A stretch of DNA of 64,000 nucleotides from Methylocystis echinoides (GCF_040687965.1 NZ_CP156084.1:124001-188000), one strand, 5' to 3'; shown: positions 8,681 through 20,103, counted from the stretch's first letter. Notes: generated from the letters alone by a model not told the origin. Translations and numbers: made by a program.

Positions 8681-9154
8681 ATGCCCCCGCTCATGCTCGC
8701 ACTCTACCAGCCGGACATTCCGCAAAACGCCGGCACGATGCTGCGCGCCTGCGCCTGTCTCGGCGTCGAGGCCGCAATAATCGGGCCGGCGGGCTTCCCG
8801 GTCACGGACAGCGCCTTTCGCCGGGCGGGAATGGACTATCTCGATCTGGTGACGATCCAGCGTCACGCCTCTTTCGACGCCTTTGAGGCCTGGCGCGCCA
8901 CCCGGGCGGCGGAAGGCGCCCCGCGGCGCCTCGTCCTGCTCTCGACCCGCGCCTCAACGCCCTATACCGACTGTGTTTTCCAGCCCGGCGACATCCTCCT
9001 GGCGGGGCGCGAGTCGGCGGGCGTGCCGGACGCGGTTTTCGCCGCCGCGGACATGACCTTGCGCATTCCCATGGCGCCGCCGGCGCGCTCGCTCAATGTC
9101 GCCGTCGCGGCGGCGATGGTCATGGGCGAGGCGCTCCGCCAGCTCGGGACTTGA
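8681..9154 (+). CDS. trmL: tRNA (cytidine(34)-2'-O)-methyltransferase TrmL
   Basis: A 157-residue SPOUT-class enzyme that methylates the wobble ribose of tRNA-Leu species in E. coli. Characteristic motifs are LYQPDIPQNAGTMLR at the N-terminus, the GRESAGVP loop and the C-terminal trefoil-knot segment LRIPMAPPARSLNVAVA. Length matches the family (about 155). It is divergent from petA and stands alone. Confidence 0.92.
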   Translation: MPPLMLALYQPDIPQNAGTMLRACACLGVEAAIIGPAGFPVTDSAFRRAGMDYLDLVTIQRHASFDAFEAWRATRAAEGAPRRLVLLSTRASTPYTDCVFQPGDILLAGRESAGVPDAVFAAADMTLRIPMAPPARSLNVAVAAAMVMGEALRQLGT

Positions 9155-9195
9155 CGCGCGCGCGTGAGGCTCCGCGTCCGCACGGCGGCTTTTTG

Positions 9196-9221
9196 AAAAG
9201 TTAACGGCCATTAACCTTTTT
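9196..9221 (+). terminator. Imperfect palindrome with T-run; possible trmL terminator
   Basis: AAAAGTTAA-cggcca-TTAACCTTTTT forms an A/T-rich hairpin (one bulged C) ending in five T residues, about 40 bases after trmL. The core TTAA-N6-TTAAC also resembles the CtrA recognition element of alphaproteobacteria (TTAA-N7-TTAAC) but with spacing one base short, so a regulatory role for the downstream gene at 9301 is a second possibility. Confidence 0.35.
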
Positions 9222-9300
9222 GTGCGCCAACGCACGGCGCGCAGAGCCGCCCCGTGGGAGGGTCTCTCATTGAGCAAAGCCATTCGATAGGAGCTCCGCC

Positions 9301-9990
9301 ATGGAACTCGACAAGCTTCAGGCCCTGCCGAACATTCTCAACCGCACGCTCGCCTCCGCGGCCTTCGCCGGCCTGCTCGCCTATGGCGCCTATAACCATA
9401 TGGCTGTCGAGGCGAAGATCGGGAGCCTCATCGACCACGTCAATCAGGTCGAGATGATGGGGACCAAGGTCACCTTCGACGCCCGGCGGCTCGACAAGAT
9501 GATCCTTCCGAGGGACAGCCGTTTCGTCGGCGGTCAGGCCGTGGCGGACTTGACGAAGCTCAATGGCAGGCTGCTCGCGCGCCTTCTCAACGTCGGAACA
9601 TTGAGCAACCTCTGCCTGTTCGATGGGCCGAAAGCCGGCCTTCTCGACGATGTCGCCGCGGATCACCGTCTTCGCGATCTCGACCTCGTGGAAATCAAGG
9701 ATGCGGAGGACGTCAGGGCCGAAGTCCTCGCAAAGAAGGACCTCAATCCGCAACTCGGCGCGCCGGTTCGTTGCTACCGAATGACCATGACGGCCCGCGG
9801 TTACGACGTGCGGTCGGCGATCGCCTACACGCTCGGCGCGGCGCTCTCCGGAGAGGTCGAGTCGGCCCCTGCCTCCGAACCCTCCAGCGCCCAGCCCGCG
9901 CAGGCCCAGGCCGCGCCGGCGAAGCCCGAACGCAGCGGCGCGGCCCATGGATCGGCCGAGCGGCGGGTGCGGGTGTCCCAGGGCCAATGA
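9301..9990 (+). CDS. Hypothetical protein with one N-terminal membrane segment and an Ala/Pro-rich tail
   Basis: I do not recognise this 229-residue protein. A hydrophobic stretch at about residues 17-35 (LASAAFAGLLAYGAYNHMAV) looks like a membrane anchor. A compact region of about 140 residues follows, with several basic-acidic patches (DARRLDKMILPRDSRF, DLDLVEIKDAEDVRAEVL). The last ~45 residues are low-complexity Ala/Pro/Ser/Glu sequence. The start ATG follows AGGAG with a seven-base spacer. It sits between trmL and hemF on the same strand, with no evident functional link. Confidence 0.65.
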   Translation: MELDKLQALPNILNRTLASAAFAGLLAYGAYNHMAVEAKIGSLIDHVNQVEMMGTKVTFDARRLDKMILPRDSRFVGGQAVADLTKLNGRLLARLLNVGTLSNLCLFDGPKAGLLDDVAADHRLRDLDLVEIKDAEDVRAEVLAKKDLNPQLGAPVRCYRMTMTARGYDVRSAIAYTLGAALSGEVESAPASEPSSAQPAQAQAAPAKPERSGAAHGSAERRVRVSQGQ

Positions 9991-10076
9991 TCGAGCCGAC
10001 CCGGCCCATGAATTGACACGCCGGGCGGTCCACCCCAAAACGTCGGTCATCCGGTCATCTCAGGAAGGGCGGCGGC

Positions 10077-10982
10077 GTGACGGACGACCTTATGGAACAG
10101 CGCAAAAGCGCGGCGCGCGAATGGTTCGAGGCGTTGCAACTGCGCATCTGCGCCGCTTTCGAAGCGCTCGAGAACGAAGCCGCCGGGCCCTTCGCCGATT
10201 CCTCCGAGCCGGGCCGCTTCGACCTGAGCCATTGGGAGCGGGTCAATCACGACGGCGCTCCCGGCGGCGGCGGGCGCATGGGGATGATCCACGGACGGGT
10301 CTTCGAAAAGGCCGGCGTCCACTGCTCCACCGTCTTCGGCACGTTCCAGCCGGAATTCGCCAAGCAGATTCCCGGCGCCGCCGAGGACCCGCGCTTCTTC
10401 GCCACGGGAATCTCGCTCATCGCCCATCCCTGGAACCCGAATGTGCCGGCCGTGCACATGAACACGCGCTTCGTCGTGACGACGAAGGCCTGGTTCGGGG
10501 GCGGCGCCGACCTCACGCCCGTCCTCGACGCCCGCCGTACGCAAACCGACCCGGATACGATGGCCTTCCACGCCGCCATGCGCGGCGCCTGCGAGCGCCA
10601 TCCGGTCGCCGACTACGAGCGCTTCAAGGCGTGGTGCGACGAGTATTTCTACCTGCCCCACCGCAAAGAGCCGCGCGGGATCGGCGGCATTTTCTACGAT
10701 TACTTCAACAGCGCGGGCGACGCGGAAAACAGCGCCTGGGACAAGGACTTCGCCTTCACCCGCGACGTCGGTGAAAGCTTTCTCGCGATCTACCCCGAAC
10801 TCGTGCGCCGCAACGTCGCGACGCCCTGGAGCGCGGCGCAGCGGGAAGAGCAGCTCATCCGCCGCGGGCGCTATGTCGAGTATAATCTGCTCTATGACCG
10901 CGGCACGATTTTCGGCCTCAAGACCGGCGGCAATGTCGACTCGATCTTATCCTCCATGCCGCCGACGGTGAAATGGCCCTGA
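10077..10982 (+). CDS. hemF: Oxygen-dependent coproporphyrinogen III oxidase
   Basis: HemF decarboxylates two propionates of coproporphyrinogen III to vinyls using O2, a late step of heme (and bacteriochlorophyll) synthesis. The 301-residue protein carries the family segments [41 protein letters not shown] and [24 protein letters not shown]. The start is a GTG preceded by AGGAAGGG at seven bases. The stop lies four bases from the end of the convergent gtrA-like gene. Confidence 0.95.
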   Translation: MTDDLMEQRKSAAREWFEALQLRICAAFEALENEAAGPFADSSEPGRFDLSHWERVNHDGAPGGGGRMGMIHGRVFEKAGVHCSTVFGTFQPEFAKQIPGAAEDPRFFATGISLIAHPWNPNVPAVHMNTRFVVTTKAWFGGGADLTPVLDARRTQTDPDTMAFHAAMRGACERHPVADYERFKAWCDEYFYLPHRKEPRGIGGIFYDYFNSAGDAENSAWDKDFAFTRDVGESFLAIYPELVRRNVATPWSAAQREEQLIRRGRYVEYNLLYDRGTIFGLKTGGNVDSILSSMPPTVKWP

Positions 10983-10986
10983 AGCG

Positions 10987-11367
10987 TCAGCCGACCCCGA
11001 AGGTCCACGACCTGTTGATCGCAAAAGTCACGAACATTGCGAGCACCGTCGTGACGATCTGCGCGGGCAGATAGGGCGCGCCGAGACGCTCCACGAACAG
11101 GCTCATCAGCGCATAAGTGATGCAAAAGCCGATGAAGGCCGTCAAAGCGAAGCGCCAACCGGCTTCGGCGTGCGGCCGGTCGCTGCCGAATGTGTGGCGG
11201 CGATTGAGGAGATACGCGACGACGCCGCCGGCGACATAGCCGCACAGCGTCGCGGGCACCGGCCGCCAGCCGCCCGCCTCCACGAGGCCGACGAGGATCG
11301 CGTAATGAACCGCCGTCGCCGCCGCGCCGACCGAGGCGTAAGTCGTAAGCTGGCGAAAAAGAACCAT
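10987..11367 (-). CDS. GtrA-family membrane protein
   Basis: 126 residues with four predicted membrane helices in the GtrA pattern: FRQLTTYASVGAAATAVHYAILV first, then GYVAGGVVAYLLNRRHTF, and a repeat of that motif at the end (FVTFAINRSWTFG). GtrA proteins act as flippases or partners for polyprenyl-linked sugars in glycosylation systems, but many are orphans. No glycosyltransferase is adjacent. The start ATG (11365-11367) lies directly after the stop of the upstream cytochrome c gene, so the two are probably co-transcribed. Confidence 0.85.
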   Translation of the reverse strand: MVLFRQLTTYASVGAAATAVHYAILVGLVEAGGWRPVPATLCGYVAGGVVAYLLNRRHTFGSDRPHAEAGWRFALTAFIGFCITYALMSLFVERLGAPYLPAQIVTTVLAMFVTFAINRSWTFGVG

Positions 11368-11368
11368 T

Positions 11369-11719
11369 TCAGCGCGCCAGCTGCGCGTAATAGCGCGCCA
11401 GCGCCTGCATCTCCTGATCGGAGAGATGGCGGCTCTCGTAGCGCATCTCCTTGTGCGGGCGCTTGCCGGATTTGAAGGCCTGGAGCTGCGTATAGAGATA
11501 GCGTTCGTGCTGGCCGGCGAGATTGGGAATCTCTTCATCCCGTCCGACGCCATCGGCGCCATGACAGGCCGCGCATTCCGCAAGGCTGACGGGCGGCTCC
11601 TCCGCCCGCGCCGGCGCCTGCCACGTCAAGCTGGCGAAGCAGAAAGCGCAGGCGAGAGTTGCGGCCCTCAAGGCGCGAAAGCGGACGAGGGCCAGTCGGA
11701 AAACGTCACTGCACATCAT
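11369..11719 (-). CDS. Small periplasmic c-type cytochrome (c553-like)
   Basis: A 116-residue secreted monoheme cytochrome. The signal peptide ends near APARA; the heme site CAACHG follows at about residue 49, with NLAGQ after it. A Met ligand lies in the HKEMRYESRHLSDQEMQALARYYAQL segment typical of class I cytochromes c553/c4. There are two adjacent ATGs (11719, 11716); the second is better spaced from AAGGA. It is probably an electron carrier, partner unknown. It is divergent from the LuxR-type gene and followed at once by the gtrA-like gene. Confidence 0.85.
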   Translation of the reverse strand: MMCSDVFRLALVRFRALRAATLACAFCFASLTWQAPARAEEPPVSLAECAACHGADGVGRDEEIPNLAGQHERYLYTQLQAFKSGKRPHKEMRYESRHLSDQEMQALARYYAQLAR

Positions 11720-11825
11720 TTTTCCTTGATCGCCACCCTTCCGCTCAAGTAATTTTGTTTTTCTGGGCTTGCACTTACGGGCAGAAGGCCAGGTCGTCGT
11801 TCGACAAAATTGCAATGGAGCGCGT

Positions 11826-12560
11826 TTGATCCCCGAAGGCAGCTGGCTTTTAACCAGAATCGCCACCGCCAATGAGATGGTCAAGTCCCTGGACGAGGCT
11901 GCGTCCGCGCGCGACTTCGGGGCCGGCCTGCTCGCGATCACCGCTTCATTCGGCGTCGAGTCCATCCTCGCCGGCGCAATCCCCGAGGAAATGTCGCGAA
12001 ATCCGCCAGGGCCCTGCGAGCGGACCCCATGCTGGCGGCCCGTTCCGCCGCCAATCGCTGACTCTGAGCCGCCGACACAAGCGTCGAGCTTTTTCATCAA
12101 TCCGAACAGAACGCATCTCTTCGATCGCATTCTGGACACCGGCGAAGTTGCCCACTGGATCGTCGACTGCGCGCGTTGCCGCGACGCATGGATTCAGGGT
12201 GGAGAAGGGCTGCTTTTTCCGGTCGTCGCGGAAGAAGCGGTCATCTACGGCCTCGGTTTTTTCGGCCCCGCCTTATCGTCCGGGCCGGATCTGGAGAGGA
12301 GCCTGGCCTTCCTCGCACACTACGCCTTTGCGCGCATGTTGAAGATTGACTGCGTGAACGAAGCGCCGCGCTTCTCTGAACGCCAGATCCTGGCCTTGAA
12401 ATGGGCCGCGGAGGGCAAGACGGATCAGGAAATCGCCGCGATTTTGAATGTCTCCGGGCATACGGTCGATAAATATATGCGGCAGATCAAGCAGGAGCTC
12501 AAAGCCGTCAACCGGACCTCGGCGATCGTCATCGCGATGCGCTCCGGTCTGATAACATGA
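11826..12560 (+). CDS. LuxR-family transcriptional regulator (autoinducer-type HTH, no luxI nearby)
   Basis: About 244 residues. The C-terminal 65 residues are a clear LuxR helix-turn-helix (ERQILALKWAAEGKTDQEIAAILNV, then HTVDKYMRQIKQELKAVNRTSAIVIAM), including the W of the LKWAAEGK motif typical of quorum-sensing LuxR proteins. The N-terminal half has the size of an autoinducer-binding domain but diverges strongly and contains an insert rich in Pro and Cys, so its ligand is unknown. The start is uncertain: TTG at 11826 follows GGAG at five bases, and an in-frame ATG lies at 11877. No acyl-homoserine-lactone synthase gene is present in the window. Confidence 0.75.
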   Translation: MIPEGSWLLTRIATANEMVKSLDEAASARDFGAGLLAITASFGVESILAGAIPEEMSRNPPGPCERTPCWRPVPPPIADSEPPTQASSFFINPNRTHLFDRILDTGEVAHWIVDCARCRDAWIQGGEGLLFPVVAEEAVIYGLGFFGPALSSGPDLERSLAFLAHYAFARMLKIDCVNEAPRFSERQILALKWAAEGKTDQEIAAILNVSGHTVDKYMRQIKQELKAVNRTSAIVIAMRSGLIT

Positions 12561-12563
12561 TCA

Positions 12564-12601
12564 GGTCGGCTCCGGCCGGAGGCAGCCGGTCGGAGCCGAC
12601 C
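12564..12601. terminator. Strong hairpin after the LuxR-type gene
   Basis: An 11-bp perfect inverted repeat, GGTCGGCTCCG / CGGAGCCGACC, with a 16-base loop that can itself pair. It starts four bases after the LuxR stop codon. There is no T-run, so it may be a transcript-end stabiliser or a weak terminator. Confidence 0.5.
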
Positions 12602-12602
12602 C

Positions 12603-12631
12603 GTTCAGCCCCCCAAACCCCCGGGCTGAAC
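12603..12631. terminator. Second hairpin between convergent genes
   Basis: A 9-bp perfect inverted repeat, GTTCAGCCC / GGGCTGAAC, with an 11-base C-rich loop. It lies next to the previous hairpin and overlaps the 3' end of the small gene on the other strand, so it could end transcription from either side. Confidence 0.45.
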
Positions 12632-12862
12632 CCTTATGCCGTCGCGGCCAAAGCTCAATTTGAGATCCCCGCGGCGGTTTATCTTTTTGAAAAAATCTAC
12701 GATTTTGGCCTGGTCCTCGCCGCGCAGGACGACGAATTCTCGCAGCAATTCAAGGGTATTTTTCTCATCGAGCAGATACATGAATTCGATGAGCTCTGCG
12801 CCCCTTCGCTCCAAAATGCGTCGGCCGACCGCCTCGGCGACCGCTGAATCAATTGCGCCCAT
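12605..12862 (-). CDS. Small hypothetical protein, 85 aa
   Basis: Not recognised. The sequence looks like a real, mostly helical protein: acidic-basic heptad-like runs (AVGRRILERRGAELIEFMYLL, LELLREFVVLRG, IVDFFKKINRRGDL) without a signal peptide or membrane helix. The start ATG is preceded by GCGGA at about five bases. It is convergent with the LuxR-type gene, with hairpins between them. Confidence 0.5.
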   Translation of the reverse strand: MGAIDSAVAEAVGRRILERRGAELIEFMYLLDEKNTLELLREFVVLRGEDQAKIVDFFKKINRRGDLKLSFGRDGIRVQPGGLGG

Positions 12863-13319
12863 TTTTTCCGCCCGCCGAGTAAGTATTTACCGAATCTGAT
12901 CATATTCAATCTTGGCCGTAAAGCTGTGGTTGGAAAGTACGAGAATCCGTAAATTGCTCAACCTGAGCAGGTGTGCGCCCAAAATGGGCAATAAAAATGT
13001 CGCGGCTACGCTCCACGGCTTCCGCCCGCTCGCGGCTTCTGCCCCCTTCTCATCGGCCGGATAATCGTCTAACAAACGACAACTTTCGAGCCGGGCGCGC
13101 CCGCTCGCCGCCCGCAAGATGGGCACATACGGGACGCGTGCCGGTCCAAGGGCCGGAAACGCGGCCTTTTTTTATGCGCGCGCTTACCCACAGGGCGCGC
13201 AAACGGGCCGAGGACGAATTCTTCCGCGCCCCCGCGCTGCGAGGCGCCCGCCTGACGGGAGTCCTTGGCGCGAGGGCGAGACCAAATGTGCGCGAGCCGC
13301 GCCGAACCACAGAAGCGAC
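12863..13319. other. 457-bp gap upstream of carB
   Basis: No convincing gene is seen. The left part is A/T-richer than the surroundings (12870-12990) and may hold promoters. The right part contains a terminator-like hairpin (13151-13173) on the plus strand about 150 bases before carB. carA is not in this gap or anywhere in the window. Confidence 0.4.
13151..13173 (+). terminator. Intrinsic-terminator-like hairpin in the carB leader
   Basis: GGCCG-gaaacg-CGGCC followed by seven T residues. The stem is only 5 bp plus a G-T pair but is entirely G/C. No plus-strand gene ends nearby (the LuxR stop is about 590 bases upstream), so it could be an attenuator of carB or the end of a small RNA. Confidence 0.5.
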
Positions 13320-16655
<3,336 letters not shown>

Positions 16656-16690
16656 GAGAAAAAGGAAATGAGGACGGCGCCCCCGGCGCC

Positions 16691-16715
16691 CCTTCGGACG
16701 CTGAGGCGCCGAAGG
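16691..16715. other. Stem-loop between carB and greA
   Basis: CCTTCGG-a-CGC-tgag-GCG-CCGAAGG, a ten-pair hairpin with one bulge, 36 bases after the carB stop. It has no T-run. It probably marks the 3' end of the carB transcript. Confidence 0.4.
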
Positions 16716-16836
16716 TCGGCTGCCGGCGCCGATTTTGCGGCAAAACCGTCAGTCATATGATTCGGGACACGCGCCTCTCGCGCCGGCTGAACGCCTGCGT
16801 GGGAGCGCCGCATATGATCGGAGCGAAGAGCGAGAA

Positions 16837-17313
16837 ATGGTGGACAAGGTGCCCATGACAGCCGCAGGATATGCGGCGCTCGGAGAGGAACTGCGCCGCC
16901 GTCAACAGGAGGACAGGCCGCGCATCATCCAGCAGATCGCCGAAGCCCGCGCGCATGGCGATCTCTCGGAGAACGCCGAATATCACGCCGCCAAGGAAGC
17001 GCAGTCGCTCAATGAAGGCCGCATCGCCGAGCTCGAGGACAAGCTCTCGCGCGCCGAGGTGATCGACGTCGCCAAACTCACGGGCTCGACGATCAAGTTC
17101 GGCGCAACCGTCACCGTGGTCGACGAGGATACCGAGGAGGAGAAAGCCTATCAGATCGTCGGCGAGACCGAAGCCGACGTGAAGAGCGGCCGCGTCTCCA
17201 TCACGAGCCCCATCGCCCGCGCGCTGATCGGCAAGAAGGTCGGCGACACGGTGGAGGTGAAAACACCCGGCGGCGGCAAGAGTTACGAAATTCTGAAGGT
17301 CGCTTTTGTGTAA
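16837..17313 (+). CDS. greA: Transcription elongation factor GreA
   Basis: 158 residues, the standard length. GreA enters the RNA polymerase secondary channel and stimulates cleavage of backtracked RNA. The N-terminal coiled coil holds the conserved tip with acidic residues ([18 protein letters not shown]). The C-terminal FKBP-like domain ends with [18 protein letters not shown]. The start is the ATG of [15 protein letters not shown]; an upstream extension in frame is not homologous. A family A repeat follows the stop. Confidence 0.97.
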   Translation: MVDKVPMTAAGYAALGEELRRRQQEDRPRIIQQIAEARAHGDLSENAEYHAAKEAQSLNEGRIAELEDKLSRAEVIDVAKLTGSTIKFGATVTVVDEDTEEEKAYQIVGETEADVKSGRVSITSPIARALIGKKVGDTVEVKTPGGGKSYEILKVAFV

Positions 17314-17315
17314 GG

Positions 17316-17352
17316 CCCCCTCCCCGGCCCTCCCCCGCTTCGCGGGAGAGGG
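17316..17352. repeat. Palindromic intergenic repeat, family A
   Basis: CCCCCTCCCCGGCCCTCCCCCGC-tt-CGCGGGAGAGGGA, directly after greA. Its right arm supplies the GGGAGAGGGAG that may serve as ribosome binding site for the next gene. Confidence 0.7.
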
Positions 17353-17360
17353 AGCGGATT

Positions 17361-18341
17361 GTGGCCTTCATTCAAATGGCTGAGCACGAGCGTCCCGTCT
17401 CCTGCGAAGCGGGAGTGAGACTCGGAGCAACGCTCCGCATCATTACCGACGGCCGCGCCGGGCATGAGGCGCAGACGCTCGGGCTCGCGGAGGCGCTGGG
17501 CCTCGGGCCAGACATTCGCGCCGTCGACCCGCGCCCGCCCTATTCGTCGCTCGCGCCCTTCGGCCCGCCGGACCCGCGCGACGCCTTCGCCTATGCCGCA
17601 CCCTACCCGGACATTGCGCTCGCCGCCGGGCGGCGCGCCTTGCCGGCGCTGCGGCGGCTGAAGCGCGACTCTGGGGGGCGTGTCTTCACGATCTATGTCA
17701 ACGCCCCGGCGCTCGGCTGGAACGCCGCCGATCTCATCGTCGCGCCGCGCCATGACCGTCTCAAGGGCGCCAATGTGATTTCGCCGCTGACGCCGCCGAA
17801 TCGCATCACACCGGCGCGCCTCGCCGAGGCCCGCGCCGCCCCCGACCCGCGCATCGCCGTCCTGCCCCGCCCGAGGGTCGCCATGCTGATCGGCGGGGCC
17901 GAGGGCGTCATCCATGACCTCGACCATATCGCCGGCGCCCTGCTCCAGGGCGGGTTCGGGGTGATGGCGACGCCCTCGCGGCGCACGCCGCCCGAGGTCG
18001 CGCAGGCATTACGGACGGCGCTCTCGGGGCCCGGCGGCTTCTGCTGGGACGGTTCGGGCGAAAACCCCTATCTCTCCATTCTCGCCAACGCCGATCGCCT
18101 CGTCGTTACGGGAGACAGCGTCAATATGGTCGGCGAAGCGGTCGCGACCGGCGTCCCGGTCCATGTGATCGAACCCCTGGCCCCGCGCCCGAAGATCCGC
18201 GCCTATCTCGCCGCGCTGGAAACGGCCGGCGCCATCCGCATTTGGCGCGGTCCTTTCGAGGACTGGACCTATACGCCCATCAATTCGACGCCGATGATCG
18301 CCGCGCGCATCGCGGCGGATTTCGCCAGTTTCTCCTCCTGA
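17361..18341 (+). CDS. ELM1/GtrOC1-family protein (mitochondrial fission ELM1-like)
   Basis: About 326 residues of the ELM1-like family (DUF1022), which has a GT-B glycosyltransferase-like fold. Visible segments are the N-terminal ITDGRAGHEAQTLGLAEALG, the central VAMLIGGAEG with a GGFGVMATPSRRTP stretch, and the C-terminal LVVTGDSVNMVGEAVATGVPVHVIEPL nucleotide-sugar-like motif. Bacterial members occur widely in alphaproteobacteria, and their substrate is not established. The start is either the GTG at 17361 or the ATG at 17376; the ribosome site would come from the repeat just upstream. Confidence 0.8.
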   Translation: MAFIQMAEHERPVSCEAGVRLGATLRIITDGRAGHEAQTLGLAEALGLGPDIRAVDPRPPYSSLAPFGPPDPRDAFAYAAPYPDIALAAGRRALPALRRLKRDSGGRVFTIYVNAPALGWNAADLIVAPRHDRLKGANVISPLTPPNRITPARLAEARAAPDPRIAVLPRPRVAMLIGGAEGVIHDLDHIAGALLQGGFGVMATPSRRTPPEVAQALRTALSGPGGFCWDGSGENPYLSILANADRLVVTGDSVNMVGEAVATGVPVHVIEPLAPRPKIRAYLAALETAGAIRIWRGPFEDWTYTPINSTPMIAARIAADFASFSS

Positions 18342-18342
18342 G

Positions 18343-18783
18343 GCGCGAGGCGCGCGTCTTGAAGGACGAGGAAATCCGGCAGGACCAAGCGGCCGATCCT
18401 TCGAGACGGCCCTTCGGGCCTCCTCGGGATGAGGGGGAGAGACCGCCAAAGCCTCTAAGCCGCAGGCGAACAACCGTCCCAACGCCGGCAGGAGGATTTC
18501 CTCATCCTGAGGGCGCGCAAGGCGCGCGTCTCGAAGGACGAGGAAATCCGGCAGGACCAGGCGGCCCATCCTTCGAGACGGCCCTTCGGGCCTCCTCAGG
18601 ATGAGGGGGAGAGACCGCCAAAGCCTCTAAGCCGCAGGCGAACAACCGTCCCAACGCCGGCCGGAGGATTTCCTCATCCTGAGGGCGCGCGAAGCGCGCG
18701 TCTCGAAGGACGAGGAAATCCGGCAGGACCAAGCGGCCCATCCTTCGAGACTGCCCTTCGGGCCTCCTTCAGGACATGAGGAG
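18343..18783. repeat. 172-bp tandem repeat, about 2.5 copies, containing family B palindromes
   Basis: The phrase CGCGCGTCT-(t/c)GAAGGACGAGG begins at 18351, 18523 and 18695, exactly 172 bases apart each time. Each unit holds two palindromic elements, TCCTTCGAGACGGCCCTTCGGGCC and TTTCCTCATCCTGAGGGCGCGC, plus a constant spacer (GCCAAAGCCTCTAAGCCGCA). Copies differ at only a few positions. The third unit stops after its first palindrome, near 18780, and the sequence decays into the trxB upstream region. No gene is seen in this gap. Confidence 0.9.
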
Positions 18784-18888
18784 AGAGACGGCCACGGGGC
18801 GTATGCGCGGGAGAGACGGCCGCCTTGCGGCGCGGCGCATAATCGCTAGATTGCGGGCTCCTTCGCGGCCGTTTCGAAAGAGTTTCCC

Positions 18889-19854
18889 ATGTCCGCCCCC
18901 AAGCATGCGCGCGTCATCATCATCGGCTCCGGGCCCGCCGGCTATACAGCCGCGATCTACGCCGCGCGCGCCATGCTGGAGCCGATGCTCATCGCCGGCT
19001 TCGACCAGGGCGGCCAGCTCATGATCACCACTGACGTCGAGAACTACCCCGGCTTCGCGGAGCCCGTTCAGGGGCCGTGGCTCATGGAGCAGATGCGGCT
19101 TCAGGCCGAGCATGTCGGCACGAAGCTCGTCTCCGACCACATTGTGGAGGCCCGTCTCGAGACCCGCCCCTTCACCTTGATCGGCGACAGCGGCGCGACC
19201 TACACCTGCGACGCGCTGATCGTCGCGACGGGCGCGAAGGCCAAATGGCTCGGCATCCCGAGCGAGGAGAAATTCAAGGGTTTCGGCGTTTCCGCCTGCG
19301 CGACCTGCGACGGCTTCTTCTTCCGCGGCAAAAAGGTCATCGTGGTGGGCGGCGGCAACACCGCGGTCGAGGAGGCGCTCTATCTCTCCAACCTCGCCTC
19401 GCATGTGACGCTGGTGCACCGCCGCGACATGCTGCGCTCCGAGCGCGTGCTGCAGGAGCGGCTGCGCCAGCAGGCGAACGTCTCCGTTCTGTTCAATCAT
19501 GTGATCGATGAAATCGTCGGCGTGGAAGGCCCGCTCGCCGTCACCGGGGCGCGGGTGAAGAATGTCCTTACCGGCGAGACGCAGACGCTCGACGCCGAGG
19601 GCGTCTTCATCGCCATCGGCCATGCGCCCGCCTCCGAACTGTTCAAGGGCCAGCTCACGGTGAAGCCCTCTGGCTATATCGCCGTCGAGGCCGGCACGAC
19701 GCGCACCAACATCCCCGGCGTCTACGCCGCCGGCGACGTCGCCGACGAAGTCTACCGCCAGGCCGTGACCGCCGCCGGGCTCGGCTGCATGGCCGCGCTG
19801 GAGGTCGAGAAATTTCTGCTCGGCGCGCCGGCGCTGGCCACCGAGCCCGCTTGA
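18889..19854 (+). CDS. trxB: Thioredoxin-disulfide reductase
   Basis: A 321-residue flavoprotein that reduces thioredoxin with NADPH. The FAD-binding IIIGSGPAGYTAAIYAAR is at residues ~9-26, the redox-active CATC at about 141-144, the NADPH site VVGGGNTAVEEALYL follows, and the C-terminal FAD site is GVYAAGDVADEVYRQAVTAAG. Length is typical. The next gene starts nine bases after its stop, so the two are probably one operon. Confidence 0.97.
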   Translation: MSAPKHARVIIIGSGPAGYTAAIYAARAMLEPMLIAGFDQGGQLMITTDVENYPGFAEPVQGPWLMEQMRLQAEHVGTKLVSDHIVEARLETRPFTLIGDSGATYTCDALIVATGAKAKWLGIPSEEKFKGFGVSACATCDGFFFRGKKVIVVGGGNTAVEEALYLSNLASHVTLVHRRDMLRSERVLQERLRQQANVSVLFNHVIDEIVGVEGPLAVTGARVKNVLTGETQTLDAEGVFIAIGHAPASELFKGQLTVKPSGYIAVEAGTTRTNIPGVYAAGDVADEVYRQAVTAAGLGCMAALEVEKFLLGAPALATEPA

Positions 19855-19863
19855 GGAGAACAC

Positions 19864-20103
19864 ATGACAGAACGCGTCATCTTCCAGAAGAAAGCCATGC
19901 CGGTCGAGGTGGAGGAAGGAAAGACCTATTACTGGTGCGCCTGCGGCCGCAGCGCCAAGCAGCCCTTCTGCGACGGCGCCCACAAGGGCTCGGGGATCGA
20001 GCCCGTCGCCTACAAGGCCGAGGCCACCGGCAAGGCGTTTTTCTGCGGCTGCAAGCATTCAAGGAAAGAGCCGCTCTGCGACGGCACGCATAAGGAGCTG
20101 TAA
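19864..20103 (+). CDS. CDGSH-type iron-sulfur protein with two cluster motifs
   Basis: A 79-residue small cytosolic protein with two mitoNEET-type [2Fe-2S] motifs, CACGRSAKQPFCDGAH and CGCKHSRKEPLCDGTH. Each binds a cluster through three Cys and one His. The tandem arrangement matches the bacterial counterpart of human Miner2/CISD3. The role is probably electron or cluster transfer. It lies nine bases downstream of trxB, suggesting a redox partnership. Confidence 0.92.
   Translation: MTERVIFQKKAMPVEVEEGKTYYWCACGRSAKQPFCDGAHKGSGIEPVAYKAEATGKAFFCGCKHSRKEPLCDGTHKEL

Noticed and set aside
18343-18783. Possible CRISPR array
   Set aside because: The repeat unit is 172 bases including its spacer, the intervening sequences are also repeated, and no cas genes are present; it is a tandem repeat of palindromes.
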